Positions 32,087 through 42,009 are shown, counted from the stretch's first letter. The stretch is DNA of 64,000 nt from Solirubrobacter sp963848475 (GCA_963848475.1 CAWKDW010000004.1:248001-312000), one strand, 5' to 3'. The notes: generated from the letters alone by a model not told the origin. Made by a program: numbers and translations.

Positions 32087-33905
32087 TCAGGGCGTCGTGG
32101 TCGCCAGCGTGAACGTGAAGGTCTTGCTGTAGGCGCCGGTGCGCAGCGGCTCAGAGGCGCCGATCGACTGCTTGAAGCGAATCGTGAGCGGATCGTTGCT
32201 CGCCGGCCCTGTGTAGCTGTGCAGCGTCAACGGCACTCCGCTGACCGGTGCGAACGCGCCCGAGATCGCGGCCTGCACGGGCTGGGCGAGCGAGAAGGCT
32301 CCGTTGATCAGGCGGCCCGGCGCGGTCGCCGAAGCGTCGGCGACGGAGAGCGTCGCGTCGCCCGCCGTGGTGATGACGTTGGCGCTGGTGGAGGCCTCGT
32401 AGTCCTTGGCCACGCCGGGGGTGAACGCACCAAGGCCGGCACTCGTCCCGAGGGCGAGCGAGAGCGTCGCGGGGACGCTGCCGCCGGCGGCACCGTCGAC
32501 GACGTTGGCGAGCTCTCCGGTGACGACCGCGACGTCCTGCTCCGCACTGGTGTGGAAGCCGTCGCTGACACTCACCTTGAGCGAGTAGGTCGAGTTCTCG
32601 TCGAGCAGCTGCGGGTTGGCGACGCGCAACTCGCCTGTGCTCGGCTCGAAGTCGAAGATCCCCGCACCCGTCCCGCCGGTGATCCGCCACGTGAAGGTCC
32701 GGAGCTCCGGGCGGTTCATCTGCGAGGCCCAGTCGTCGGCGACGACCGTCCCGACGCGGTTCTCGTTGCCGTCGCCGATGGTGAAGGTCTGGTCGGGCCG
32801 GATCTTCGGCGCGATCCCGTTGACGTAGTCGAACAACCAGGCCCCCGCGGGCTTGAGTGCCCCGCTGCTGAGCGCGATCGGGGCGTTCTGGGCGTTGCGC
32901 CAATGGTTGGGCGCGCGCCAGCCCCAGAGCGTGATGCCGCCGACGGCGGGGTGCTCCCAGAACGTCGGGACGACGTTGCGGTAGTAGCGCAACTGCATCT
33001 CGTCACCGGGGACGCCGCCGACGGGGAGCCCGTCGAGGTCGAGCTCGGTGATGTCGATCGGGATGCCGGTGGCGGCGAGGCGATCGAGGTTGGCCTTATG
33101 GATGCGCATGTCGTCGACGGGCACGTACGGATGGCCTGGGATCGACGGGGAGTTGGTGATGCCGGGGATGAACTCGAATGCGTGCGCCTGCAGTCCGATG
33201 ACGTCGATCAGGTTCTCGGCCTTGAGCAGGTTGATGATCTTCAGGTACTCGTCGGTCGCCGCGGTCATGCCGGTGATCGCGACGTCGTTGAGCATCAGCT
33301 TGGTGTTGGGGAAGTACTGCTTCGCCAGGCGGAACCCGTTGAGGATCCAGTCATAGCCCGTGCCGTCGGTGCCGTTGTAGCCGCCGAGTGCCTGGACATA
33401 GTTGCCGCTGGAGGAGAAGTTCGCGCCCGCGTTCTTGGGCGTCGACCCGTCCGGCGGAATCCCAGGTTCCCTCGTTGACGACCTGCAGCACGTCGATGTT
33501 CGGATAGCGGGCCGCGACGGCCGCGAACCACTTCTTGATCTCCGCCAGTTGCTCCTCGGGCGGGAGGTTCACCATCCAGGTCGGCTGCTGGTTGCCCCAC
33601 AGCAGGATGTGGAAGTTGAACACGGTGTTGTTCGCCTTCGCGAAGTTGTAGGCCTGGTCAAGCGCGTTCCAGCGCATCGCCGCGGTCCGCGTCGTCCCCG
33701 CCGCGCTGCCCCACTTGCCCGCGTTCTCAGGGATGAGCTGGTTGAACAGGCGCGGGAACACCGATGTCGTGAAGTCGTTCGCGTTGCCGAGGAACTTGTC
33801 CTTGCCGTAGAGCGGGAAGCCGGTCTGCGCTGCCGCGCCGGCGGGTGTGGCAGCGAGCGCCGCGGTCATCGCGGCCGCCGCGAGCGCCACTCGCATCGAG
33901 TGCAT
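32087..33905 (-). CDS. GH10 endo-1,4-beta-xylanase with cadherin-like and TLSTTTP modules, frameshifted
   Basis: A secreted xylan-degrading enzyme, about 605 aa once corrected. ATG 33905 follows AGGAGAG; the signal peptide ends GAAAQTGF. GH10 landmarks are ENAGKWGSAAG, FNFHILLWGNQQPTWM, the acid/base region LQVVNE and the nucleophile Glu in DITELDLDG. After the barrel come a cadherin-like domain (TFTWRITGGTG, STYSLKVSVSDGFHTS) and the module ending KTFTFTLATTTP. The frame breaks at about 33450-33475, immediately after the acid/base glutamate, with a net extra base. It is paralogous to the gene immediately upstream. Confidence 0.85.
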
Positions 33906-33919
33906 ACGTGCGTCTCTCC

Positions 33920-35713
33920 TCATGGTGTCGTCGTCGAGAGCGTGAAGGTCAGCGTCTTGGCGTAGGCGCCGGTGCGCAGCGGCTCCGACGCGCTGATCGA
34001 CTGCTTGAAGCGGACCGTCAGCGCGTCGTTGCTGATCGGGCCGCTGTAGGTGTGCAGCGTCACCGGCGCCCCGCCGACCGGGGCGAACGGACCACTGACG
34101 GCCGCCTGGACCGGCTGGGCGAGCGAGAAGGCGCCGTTGACCAGCTTGCCGGTGCCCGCGGGGTCCGCAACGCTCAGCGCGGCGTCGCCCGCGCTGCTGA
34201 TCACGGTCGCGACGAGGTTCGCCTCGTAGTCCCTGGCCACGCCGGGGGTGAAGGCTCCGAGGCCGGCGTTGGCGCCGAGCGTCAGCGACAGCGTCGCGGG
34301 CACGGTGGCGCCCGCCGTGCCGTCGGCGACGTTCGCGAGTTCCTGCGTGGCGACCGTCAGCGTCACCGGGTCCGATGTGTGGAAGCCGTTGCTCACGCGT
34401 GCCGTGAGCGTGTAGTTCGTGTGCTCGTCAAGCAGGCGTTGGTCGGTGATGCGCAACTCGCCCGTGCTCGGGACGATCGAGAACGGACCGTCCGACGCCG
34501 TGAGCTGCCACGTGAAGGTCCGCAGCTCTGGCCGGCTGATCCCCGAGGCCCAGTCGTCGGCTTCGACGGTGCCGACCGGCGCGTTGACGTCGCTGATGCT
34601 GATGACCTGCGCGGGCTTGATCACCGGGGCGATCCCGCGCACGTAGTCATAGAGCCAGAGTGCGGCGGGCTTCGGTACGCCGGTGGAGAGCACGATCGGC
34701 GCGTTCTGCGCGTTGCGCCAATGGTTCGGCTGCAGCCAACCCCAGACCGTGATGCCCTCGACTCCCGGGTGCTCCCAGAAGACCGGGACGATCCGGCGGA
34801 ACGCCCGCAGCTGAATCTCGTCGCCGGGCACGCCGCCCGAGGCGACGCCGTCGATGTCGAGCTCGCTGATCTGGATCGGGATCCCGGTCGCGGCGAGGCG
34901 ATCGAGGTTCGACTTGTGGACCGCCATGTTGCCCGTGGTCGAGAACGCGTGGCCCTGTTCACCGATCGCGTCGAGCAGATTCTCGCGCTTGAGGATGTCG
35001 ATGATCTGCAGGTACTGCGTGGTCGCGTTGTTGGAGTTGGTGATGCTGTAGTCGTTGAGCATCAGCTTCGTGTTGGGGAAGTACTGCTTCGCCAACCGGA
35101 AGGCGTTGAGGATCCAGTCCCAGCCGGTGCCGTCCGTGCCATTGGCGCCTCCGAGCGCCCGCGCGTAGTTGCCGCTCGCGTTGCAGTTGCCGCCCTGGTT
35201 GGCCGAGTGCGTGCAGTCAGGCGGGTCGTGTAGCGGTTCGTTGACGACCTGGAGCCACTTGATGTTCGGGTAGCGCAGGGCGACGGCCGCGAACCACTTC
35301 TTGATCTCGACCAGCTGCTCCTCGGCGCTCAGAGCCGCCATCCACGTCGGCTGCTGGTTGCCCCAGACGAGCACGTGGAAGTTGAACGGCCAGCCGTTGG
35401 CCTGCGCGAGGTTGTACGCCTGATCGAGGTTGGTCCAGCGCATCGCGGCGGTGCGGGTGCTACCGGCCGCGCTGCCCCACTTGCCCGCGTTCTCGGGCGT
35501 GATCTGGTTGAAGTACTGCGCGAACAGCGGTCGGGTGAGCTCGTTCACATTCCCGAGGAACTTGTCCTTGCCGAAGAGCGGGAACGCCTGTTGCGCCGAC
35601 GCGGAGGCGGGCGCGAGCGCTATGCCCGCGACCAGCGCGACCGCCACGGCGCAAGCTCGCCTTCGGCCTCTCCAGCCCATCGACGCTCCTCCCGGCACAC
35701 GGGTCGAATACAT
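33920..35713 (-). CDS. GH10 endo-1,4-beta-xylanase with cadherin-like and TLSTTTP modules
   Basis: A 597-residue secreted xylanase, intact. ATG 35713 has GAGGAGAG just upstream; ATG 35680 also has GGGAGGAG and would shorten the N-terminus by 11 residues. A twin-Arg-rich signal (RGRRRACAVAVALVAG) ends SASAQQ. The GH10 barrel (about 45-370) has WLQVVNEPLHDP with the acid/base Glu and QISELDIDG with the nucleophile. A cadherin-like domain and the C-terminal TLSTTTP module follow. The stop lies 14 bp upstream of the second xylanase gene start, so the two are probably cotranscribed. Confidence 0.92.
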   Translation of the reverse strand: MYSTRVPGGASMGWRGRRRACAVAVALVAGIALAPASASAQQAFPLFGKDKFLGNVNELTRPLFAQYFNQITPENAGKWGSAAGSTRTAAMRWTNLDQAYNLAQANGWPFNFHVLVWGNQQPTWMAALSAEEQLVEIKKWFAAVALRYPNIKWLQVVNEPLHDPPDCTHSANQGGNCNASGNYARALGGANGTDGTGWDWILNAFRLAKQYFPNTKLMLNDYSITNSNNATTQYLQIIDILKRENLLDAIGEQGHAFSTTGNMAVHKSNLDRLAATGIPIQISELDIDGVASGGVPGDEIQLRAFRRIVPVFWEHPGVEGITVWGWLQPNHWRNAQNAPIVLSTGVPKPAALWLYDYVRGIAPVIKPAQVISISDVNAPVGTVEADDWASGISRPELRTFTWQLTASDGPFSIVPSTGELRITDQRLLDEHTNYTLTARVSNGFHTSDPVTLTVATQELANVADGTAGATVPATLSLTLGANAGLGAFTPGVARDYEANLVATVISSAGDAALSVADPAGTGKLVNGAFSLAQPVQAAVSGPFAPVGGAPVTLHTYSGPISNDALTVRFKQSISASEPLRTGAYAKTLTFTLSTTTP

Positions 35714-36073
35714 CGTCTCTCCTCACGGACCTAGACTCGGACGGCGGCCAACGCCTCAGCAAAGTTGTGCCGCCGAACGAACCGTAACACCGCATTGCTC
35801 GCGGTGTCGAGTGCACATGTGCGTCCAGTGAGCGATTACGCCACGGCAAGCACGAATACGCCCCGATATCCACCGACCGTGGCAGCGCGCCGTCATAACT
35901 GCTCGCAATTCTGGAGTTGTGTCGGACAACGAACCATGAACCGCGGAAGCCGATGAGTGAAGGGCGCTCCGCTCATCGAATGGACATGCGAAATCACGGG
36001 CGTAATTCGCCGACTCGTGCAACAAACATCAGGGAGCGGATCGGCGCCGCCATGTGATCGGCTGGTCGGGTAT
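35714..36073. other. Xylanase promoter region, no gene
   Basis: The 360 bp have lower G+C than the surroundings and no coding signal. Visible structures are the inverted repeat ACACCGC-N7-GCGGTGT at 35787-35807, about 75 bp upstream of the xylanase start, and the palindrome GCACATGTGC at 35813-35822. Both are plausible operator sites for sugar-responsive control, but no regulator gene adjoins. Confidence 0.5.
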
Positions 36074-36637
36074 TCAGCGCCGGGTCTCGTACCTGGTCAG
36101 GAGCACGCCGGCGGGAAACGTCCGGGTCTCCACCAGGCTCAGGTTCACCCAGTTCTCCAGGGCCGTGAAGAACGGTGTGCCGCCGCCCAGCAGGACCGGG
36201 TGGGTGACGATCACGTACTCGTCGATCAGCCCGGCCCGCATGGCCGCCGCGGCGAGGGTGGCACCGGCGATGTCCATGGGACCGCCGTCGTCGGCCTTGA
36301 GCCGGGCGATCTCGGTGACCGCGTCGCCGGTGACCAGACGGGTGTTCCAGTCGACCGTGCTGGTCGTCGAGGAGAACACCACCTTCGGCATCTCCCGCCA
36401 GCGGAGGGCGAACTCGATCTGCGCCGGTGTGACGCCCGGCTGCTTATCGGCGGTCGGCCAGTGGGAGCTCATCCCCTCCCACAGCTTTCGCCCATACAGC
36501 GCCAGGCCTGTCGCCGCCACCCGGTCGGACCACCACTGGAACAGTTCGTCGCTCGGCACGCTCCAGCCGAGGTCGTCGCCGGGCGCGGCGATGTAGCCGT
36601 CCACGCTCAGGTTCATGGCGAAGGTCAGTTTCCGCAC
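36074..36637 (-). CDS. Dihydrofolate-reductase-like (RibD C-terminal) protein
   Basis: A 187-residue protein of the YyaP/YwjB-type DHFR-like family. It opens RKLTFAMNLSVDGYIAAPG, then ALYGRKLWEGM, KVVFSSTTSTVDWNT, the nucleotide-binding GPMDIAGATLAAAAMRAGLID and HPVLLGGGTPFF, all family landmarks. GTG 36637 gives the standard N-terminus. Substrate unknown; these are NADPH-binding reductases of folate or pterin-like compounds by homology. Confidence 0.88.
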   Translation of the reverse strand: MRKLTFAMNLSVDGYIAAPGDDLGWSVPSDELFQWWSDRVAATGLALYGRKLWEGMSSHWPTADKQPGVTPAQIEFALRWREMPKVVFSSTTSTVDWNTRLVTGDAVTEIARLKADDGGPMDIAGATLAAAAMRAGLIDEYVIVTHPVLLGGGTPFFTALENWVNLSLVETRTFPAGVLLTRYETRR

Positions 36638-36692
36638 GGCGTCATGCTCCCGTAAGTCGCTGTTCGGCGTACAGAGCGGAAATCGTGGACGT

Positions 36693-36929
36693 TCACTTCT
36701 CGGCCAAAGTGGGGTGCGACTGCGCGAGCGGGGGTCCGATGACATCCATCCCCACTTCGGCGCCGATCGACCGGAACGCCTCCCGAGGATCTGCTTCCAG
36801 GCGTCCGTCGCTCTGCTCGCCGCGAACCTTGAACGTGAGCGGCCCTCCGACGGGTCCACGGACGATCGTGCCCTCACCCGGCCGGACACTGACCGCGGAC
36901 GCTTTGACTCCCTCACGACGCTCAGCCAT
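36693..36929 (-). pseudogene. Internally deleted cupin protein
   Basis: 78 residues whose first part (PGEGTIVRGPVGGPLTFKVR) matches the N-terminus of single-cupin proteins and whose second part (EAFRSIGAEVGMDVIGPPLA) matches their usual C-terminus. The metal-binding barrel that should lie between is missing, so this is probably a deletion product. It starts 10 bp before the fhs stop end, on the same strand. Confidence 0.5.
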
Positions 36930-36938
36930 CGCTCGACC

Positions 36939-38639
36939 CTAGAAGAGGCCGACGGTGTGACCGTCGGCGTCGATGTCGATGTTCAGCGCCGAGGGCTTCG
37001 GGCCCAGACCGGGCATCTGCTGCACGTCGCCGCAAAGGGCGACCAGCCAGCCGGCGCCGGTGTAGGCGCGGACGTCGCGGACCGTAAGCGTGAAGTCTTC
37101 GGGCGCGCCGACGAGTTGCGGGTCGCCCGACAGCGACAGCGGTGTCTTCGCGACGCACACCGGCAGCCGTCCGAGTCCCTGGGCCTCGAACTGCGCCAGC
37201 TTTTGCACCGCTTCGGGTTCGAGGTGGACGTCGGCGGCGCCGTAGACGCGCTGGGCGACAAGGCGCAGCTTGCTCAGCGGCGAAGCGTCCGGCTCGTAGA
37301 GGGGGGCGAAGCGGTTCGGTGTCTCGCATGCGGCCATGACCGCGCGCGCCAGGTCGGTCGTCCCGGCCCCGCCGTGTTGGAACCCGTCGCTGACCTGCGC
37401 GTCGACGGCTCCCGCCTCCAAGCAGCGTTCGCGCAGCAGCGCGAGTTCCTCGTCGGTGTCACCGGGGCGGCGGTTGATCGCGACCACGCACGGCAGACCG
37501 AACGTCTCGACGATCCCCATGTGACGGCGCACGTTCGCCATCCCGCGCTCGAGCGCGGCGAGCGCGTCCTCGCCGGTCGCGGTCGCGTCGCCGCCGTGAT
37601 GCTTGACCGAGCCCGCGCTCATCACGAGCACGGCCGCGCTCGGGGTCAGCCCGCCCGCCGGGCAGACGATGTCGAGGAGCTTCTCGAACCCCATGTCGGA
37701 GCCGAACCCCGACTCGGTCACCACCACGTCGGCGAGCTTGAGGGCGACCCGGTCGGCGATCAGCGAGTTGTTGCCGTGAGCGATGTTCGCGAACGGGCCG
37801 CAGTGCATCAAGCACGGCTGGCCCTCGAGCGTCTGGACCAGGTTCGGCTTCACCGCTTCCTTGAGCAGCACCGTCATCGCGCCCGCGGCACCCACCGCCT
37901 CCGCGGTCACCGGGTCTCCGTCGGTGTCGTAGCCGACCGTGATGGCGCCTAGGCGCTCCCGCAGGTCGTGCAGGTCGCGGCTGACGGCCAGCAGGGCCAT
38001 GACCTCGCAGGCGGCGGTGATGTCGAACCCGGTTTCCCGCTCGACGCCGTCGACCGCTCGGCCCTGGCCGATGGTGATGTGGCGCAGCGCCCGGTCGTTC
38101 ATATCGATCGCCCGCCGCCACGTGATCCGCTCGAGGTCCAGACGCAGCGGATTGCCGTGCTGCAGGGAGGCGTCGAGCATCGCTGCCAGCAGGTTGTTGG
38201 CGGCGCTGATGGCGTGCATGTCGCCCGTGAAATGGAGGTTGATGTCCTCCATCGGGATGACCTGCGAGCGCCCGCCGCCGGCCGCGCCGCCCTTGATGCC
38301 GAACACCGGCCCGATCGACGGCTCCCGCAGGCATGCGAGCGCGTCGACGCCGATCCTGGCGAGACCCTGTGCGAGGCCGATGAGCGTCGTCGTCTTGCCC
38401 TCGCCCACGCTCGTCGGCGTGATGCTGGTCACGCACACCAACTTGCCGTCAGGACGTTCGCGCAGACGGTCGAGGACGCTGAGCGACACCTTCGCCTTGT
38501 AGCGCCCGTAGAGCTCGATCTCGTCGGGTTCCAGGCCGGCACCCAGCGCTATCTGCTCGATCGGCTGCGGCTGTGCCTGCTGGGCGATCTGAAGGCTGGT
38601 TTCCGTCACCGACGGCGGGCTTGCGGGATCGGTCTGCAT
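36939..38639 (-). CDS. fhs: Formate--tetrahydrofolate ligase
   Basis: ATP-dependent synthesis of 10-formyltetrahydrofolate from formate and THF, feeding one-carbon metabolism. The 566-residue protein has the P-loop TPTSVGEGKTTTLIGL, the REPSIGPVFGIKGGAAGGG segment, FTGDMHAISAANNLLAA, GPFANIAHGNNSLIAD and EKLLDIVCPAGGLTPSAAV, all diagnostic. Length matches the family (about 557 aa). ATG 38639 precedes a 20-residue variable leader. Confidence 0.96.
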   Translation of the reverse strand: MQTDPASPPSVTETSLQIAQQAQPQPIEQIALGAGLEPDEIELYGRYKAKVSLSVLDRLRERPDGKLVCVTSITPTSVGEGKTTTLIGLAQGLARIGVDALACLREPSIGPVFGIKGGAAGGGRSQVIPMEDINLHFTGDMHAISAANNLLAAMLDASLQHGNPLRLDLERITWRRAIDMNDRALRHITIGQGRAVDGVERETGFDITAACEVMALLAVSRDLHDLRERLGAITVGYDTDGDPVTAEAVGAAGAMTVLLKEAVKPNLVQTLEGQPCLMHCGPFANIAHGNNSLIADRVALKLADVVVTESGFGSDMGFEKLLDIVCPAGGLTPSAAVLVMSAGSVKHHGGDATATGEDALAALERGMANVRRHMGIVETFGLPCVVAINRRPGDTDEELALLRERCLEAGAVDAQVSDGFQHGGAGTTDLARAVMAACETPNRFAPLYEPDASPLSKLRLVAQRVYGAADVHLEPEAVQKLAQFEAQGLGRLPVCVAKTPLSLSGDPQLVGAPEDFTLTVRDVRAYTGAGWLVALCGDVQQMPGLGPKPSALNIDIDADGHTVGLF

Positions 38640-38778
38640 GGCTGAACTATGCGCAGACGGCGGGACCTCGCCCGCAGACGCTCGCCCGACGCCGCGGACC
38701 GCACGCTCTGTCAGGCGATCACGCCGCCACGAACACAGGCGCCGGCGGCGTCGCGGGCGATCCGCGCGACGCGGGCGC

Positions 38779-39436
38779 TCATCGCGCAACCCTGTCGAGG
38801 CTCAAGCGCCCGGCGCCGGCGAGGACCAGTGCCACGCACGCCCCGCCGAGCAGGAGCTCGAGCTCGAAGCCGCCTTCGCTGACGAAGAACCCGTGGCCGA
38901 GGCCGACGGTGAGGTACGCGACGAGCATGTCGATCGCGAGCGCCGCGGCGGTCAGGATCGTCGCCAGTCCGACGATCAGCAACACCCCGCCGACGTAGGA
39001 GTGGGCGACGAGCACGACCGGACCCGTCGATGCTGCGGACGAGGTCGCTGATCGCCGCCGCGTCGGAGGCGAGGCCGCGTAGCGGGTTCGCCGCGGCGAT
39101 CGCATCGTGCCCGGTGCGATGCAGCGACTCGAGCACGCGGTCCCAGCTGGCCGATTCGGCGAAGTCGCCGTGAGGGCCAACGAACGGCCCCATGAGCTCC
39201 GGCGCCGGGATCCCCACCGAGGCGAAGAACCGCTCGGTGGCAGCGGGCTCGCCGAGCTTGTCCAGTCCGTGCAGCAGGAACGTGATGCCGACGACCGTTC
39301 GCAGGACGAGCAACGCTCCGGCCTGCGAGATCGCCGCCTCGCGCGTCAGCCATCGCCGGTCCAGTCGGAGCTTGGTGAGCGCGCGTCGATCGGCAGGGAA
39401 CCTTGGCGGTGACTCGGATGAGGGCGTGCTGGTCAT
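38779..39436 (-). pseudogene. DoxX-family membrane protein interrupted by an alpha/beta-hydrolase fragment
   Basis: The first 87 codons (LRTVVGITFLLHGLDKLGEP, RFFASVGIPAPELMGPFVG) and the last 70 (GGVLLIVGLATILTAAALAI, HGFFVSEGGFELELLLGG) are a normal four-helix DoxX protein. Between them, at about 38995-39177, lie some 60 codons of an alpha/beta hydrolase: HGDFAESASWDRVLESLHRT, NPLRGLASDAAAISD and LVAHSYVGG, from the oxyanion loop to the nucleophile elbow. One extra base at about 39027 breaks the frame inside this piece. The insert is similar to, but clearly diverged from, the hydrolase gene at 39560. Confidence 0.72.
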
Positions 39437-39559
39437 GCGGCGAGTGTCACCCGCGCGCCGGACTCGCTCGTCAGGGCGAGTCCCTGGTCAGGTCCCTAGT
39501 CGTCGCAACCGGGGAGCACTCCTGTCACGGACCGGCGCGCTGCCTGGTCAGTAGCGGTC

Positions 39560-40262
39560 ATGCAACCCACCATCGTGCTCGTCCACGGCGCATTCGCCGA
39601 GAACGCGAGCTGGAACGGCGTCATCGACGCCCTCACCGCCACCGGGCACCGTGCCCTCGCCGCGTCCAACCCGCTGCGCGGTCTCGCCGCCGATGCCGCG
39701 GCCGTGAGCGACGTCGTCCGCGCGATCGACGGGCCCGTCGTTCTCGTCGGCCACTCCTACGCCGGCGCCGTGATCACCAACGTCGACGGCCGAGAACGTC
39801 GTGTCGCTGGTCTACGTCAACGCGTTCGCGCCGGAGCCGGGGGAGACCTGCTTCGGCCTGTCCGCCATGTATCCCGGCAGCACGCTCGGCGACACGCTCG
39901 AGCCGACCACCCGCCGCGACGGAACGACCGATCTGCGGATCGCGCGTGACCGCTTCCGCTCCCAGTTCTGCGCCGACGTCCCCGAGGCCAGAGCGGCCCT
40001 GATGGAGGCGACGCAGCGGCCGATCACTCGCGAGGCACTGCTGGAGCCGTCGGGCGAGCACTCGCGCTGGAAGGAGCTGCCGTCGTGGTTCGTGATCGCC
40101 GAGCTCGACCGCAACATCCCGCCCTCGGTCCAGCGCTACATGGCCGATCGCGCCGGCTCGCAGCGCACGATCGAGCTCGCGGACGCGTCGCACGCCGCCG
40201 CCGTCTCGCGCCCCCACAGCGTGACCGACCTGATCCTCGAAGCCGCGCACGTCGCGGTCTGA
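39560..40262 (+). CDS. Alpha/beta hydrolase, frameshifted
   Basis: A soluble esterase-like enzyme, about 233 aa once corrected. Features: IVLVHGAFAENASWNG (oxyanion loop), nucleophile elbow GHSYAGAV with the catalytic Ser, SWFVIAELDRNIPP with the acid, and ASHAAAVSRP with the catalytic His. One extra base near 39786 separates the two halves; removing it gives ITNVAAENVVSLVYVNAFAP. It belongs to the non-haem-chloroperoxidase-like/EstC group. First gene of a four-gene operon. Confidence 0.85.
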
Positions 40263-40281
40263 GCCGAACGGAGACCCGAGA

Positions 40282-41241
40282 ATGGCCGTCCCCACCCTCA
40301 CCAAGCCGGTGCTCGAACGCGCGGCACAGGCGTTCGCGAACGCCACCGCGAACCCGCCGTTGTTGTACGAGCTCACGCCGGGCGAAGCACGCGCGGTGCT
40401 CGACGACGTGCAGTCGGAGCCGATCGACAAGCTGAGAGTCGACGAGCGCTGGATCAACGTGCCGGCACCGGGTGGGGACGTGCGCGTGCGCGTGCTCCGC
40501 CCACCGGGCGCCACCGGGACGCTCCCGGTGATCCTCTACATGCACGGCGGCGGCTGGGTGCTCGGCAACGCCGACACCCACGACCGGCTCGTCCGCGAGC
40601 TCGTCATCGGCACCGGCGCGGCGCTGGCGTTCGTCGAGTACGACCGCTCCCCAGAGGCGCGCTTCCCGGTCGCGATCGAGCAGGGCTACGCGGTCGCGCA
40701 GCACATCATGCGCGAGGGTGCCGCGCACGGGCTCGACCCAGCGCGCATGGCCGTCGCCGGCGACTCGGTCGGGGGCTGCATGACCGCCGCGCTGACCTTG
40801 ATGGCGGAGGGACGCGGCGACGTGCGCTTCGTGCATCAGTCGATGTACTACCCCGTCACCGACGCCGCGATGGACACGGCCTCCTACGAGCAGTTCGCCG
40901 AGGGCTACTACCTGTCCGCGAAGGCGATGGCGTGGTTCTGGGACGCATACGCGCCGGACGTCGAGACGCGCCGCGACGCCTACGCGTCACCGATGCGGGC
41001 ATCCGACCAGCAGCTCGCCGGGCTCCCGCCGGCGCTCGTGATCGTCGACGAGTGCGACGTGCTGCGCGACGAGGGCGAGGCCTACGCGGCGCGGCTGCGC
41101 GCGAACGGCGTCGACGTGACCACCGTCCGCTACGACGGCGCGATCCACGACTTCATGATGCTCAACCCGCTCAGCGCGACCCGCGCGGCGCGGGCGGCGA
41201 TCGCCCAGGCCATCGCGACGCTGCGCGAGGCGCTGCGATGA
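40282..41241 (+). CDS. HSL-family alpha/beta hydrolase (lipase/esterase)
   Basis: A 319-residue carboxylesterase of the hormone-sensitive-lipase family. It shows the oxyanion motif MHGGGWVLG, nucleophile elbow GDSVGG, and the C-terminal acid/base pair in DVLRDEGEAY and GAIHDFMML. ATG 40282 follows GGAGACC. The stop overlaps the next start (ATGA), so cotranslation is likely. Natural ester substrate unknown. Confidence 0.93.
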   Translation: MAVPTLTKPVLERAAQAFANATANPPLLYELTPGEARAVLDDVQSEPIDKLRVDERWINVPAPGGDVRVRVLRPPGATGTLPVILYMHGGGWVLGNADTHDRLVRELVIGTGAALAFVEYDRSPEARFPVAIEQGYAVAQHIMREGAAHGLDPARMAVAGDSVGGCMTAALTLMAEGRGDVRFVHQSMYYPVTDAAMDTASYEQFAEGYYLSAKAMAWFWDAYAPDVETRRDAYASPMRASDQQLAGLPPALVIVDECDVLRDEGEAYAARLRANGVDVTTVRYDGAIHDFMMLNPLSATRAARAAIAQAIATLREALR

Positions 41242-42009
41242 TCCGCCTCGCCATCGCGGCCTTCGTCGCGGCCGCTGCGCTCCTCAACGTGGCGGAAGCG
41301 TCCGCCCGGACGCCCCAACCGAAGCCGACGATCGTGCTCGTCCACGGCGCGTTCGCCGACGCTTCGGGCTTCGGAGCGGTGACCGATCGCCTGCAGGCGC
41401 GCGGCTACCCCGTGCTCGCTCCGGCCAACCCGTTGCGCGGCCTCGCGAGTGACGCCGCCTACATCGCGAGCGCCATCGCGACGATCAAGGGACCGATCGT
41501 CCTCGTCGGCCACTCCTACGGTGGCGCGGTGATCACTCAGCCGGCGCTCGCGCTACCGAACGTCAAGGCGCTGGTCTACGTCGACGCCGACGCCCTCGAC
41601 GCCGGGGAGAGCGTCCTCGCGATCGCCCAGCGCTTCCCCGGCAAGCTCGGCGACGCCCTGGTGCCGCGGCCGATCGCCGGAGGCGTCGACCTCTACATCG
41701 ATCCGGCGAGCTTTCACTCGGTGTTCGCCGCCGATGTCTCCGCCCGCATGGCCGCGCGGATGCTCACGGCGCAGCGCCCCGTGACCCAGGCGGCGCTCGA
41801 GGAGAAGTCCGGCACCCCCAACTGGCGCTCCCGGCCGTCGTGGTTCGTGATCGGAACACAGGACCAGGCGATCCCGCCGGCGGCCCAGCGCTTCATGGCC
41901 AAGCGCGCCAAGGCCACCACGCTCGAGGTCCGCGCCTCGCACGTTTCCTATCTCTCCCATCCGGCCGAGCGTCGCCGCGCTCATCCTGCGCGCGGCGCGA
42001 GCACGATGA
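41238..42009 (+). CDS. Exported alpha/beta hydrolase, frameshifted near the C-terminus
   Basis: About 256 residues. A signal peptide (IRLAIAAFVAAAALLNVAEA) distinguishes it from its paralogue at 39560. Catalytic features: IVLVHGAFADASGF, GHSYGGAV and SHVSYLSHP with the His. One extra base near 41971 derails the last dozen codons; removal gives AEVAALILRAARAR and a TGA at 42007-42009 that overlaps the next ATG. It has the same chloroperoxidase-like family as its paralogue; exported localisation is inferred. Confidence 0.85.
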
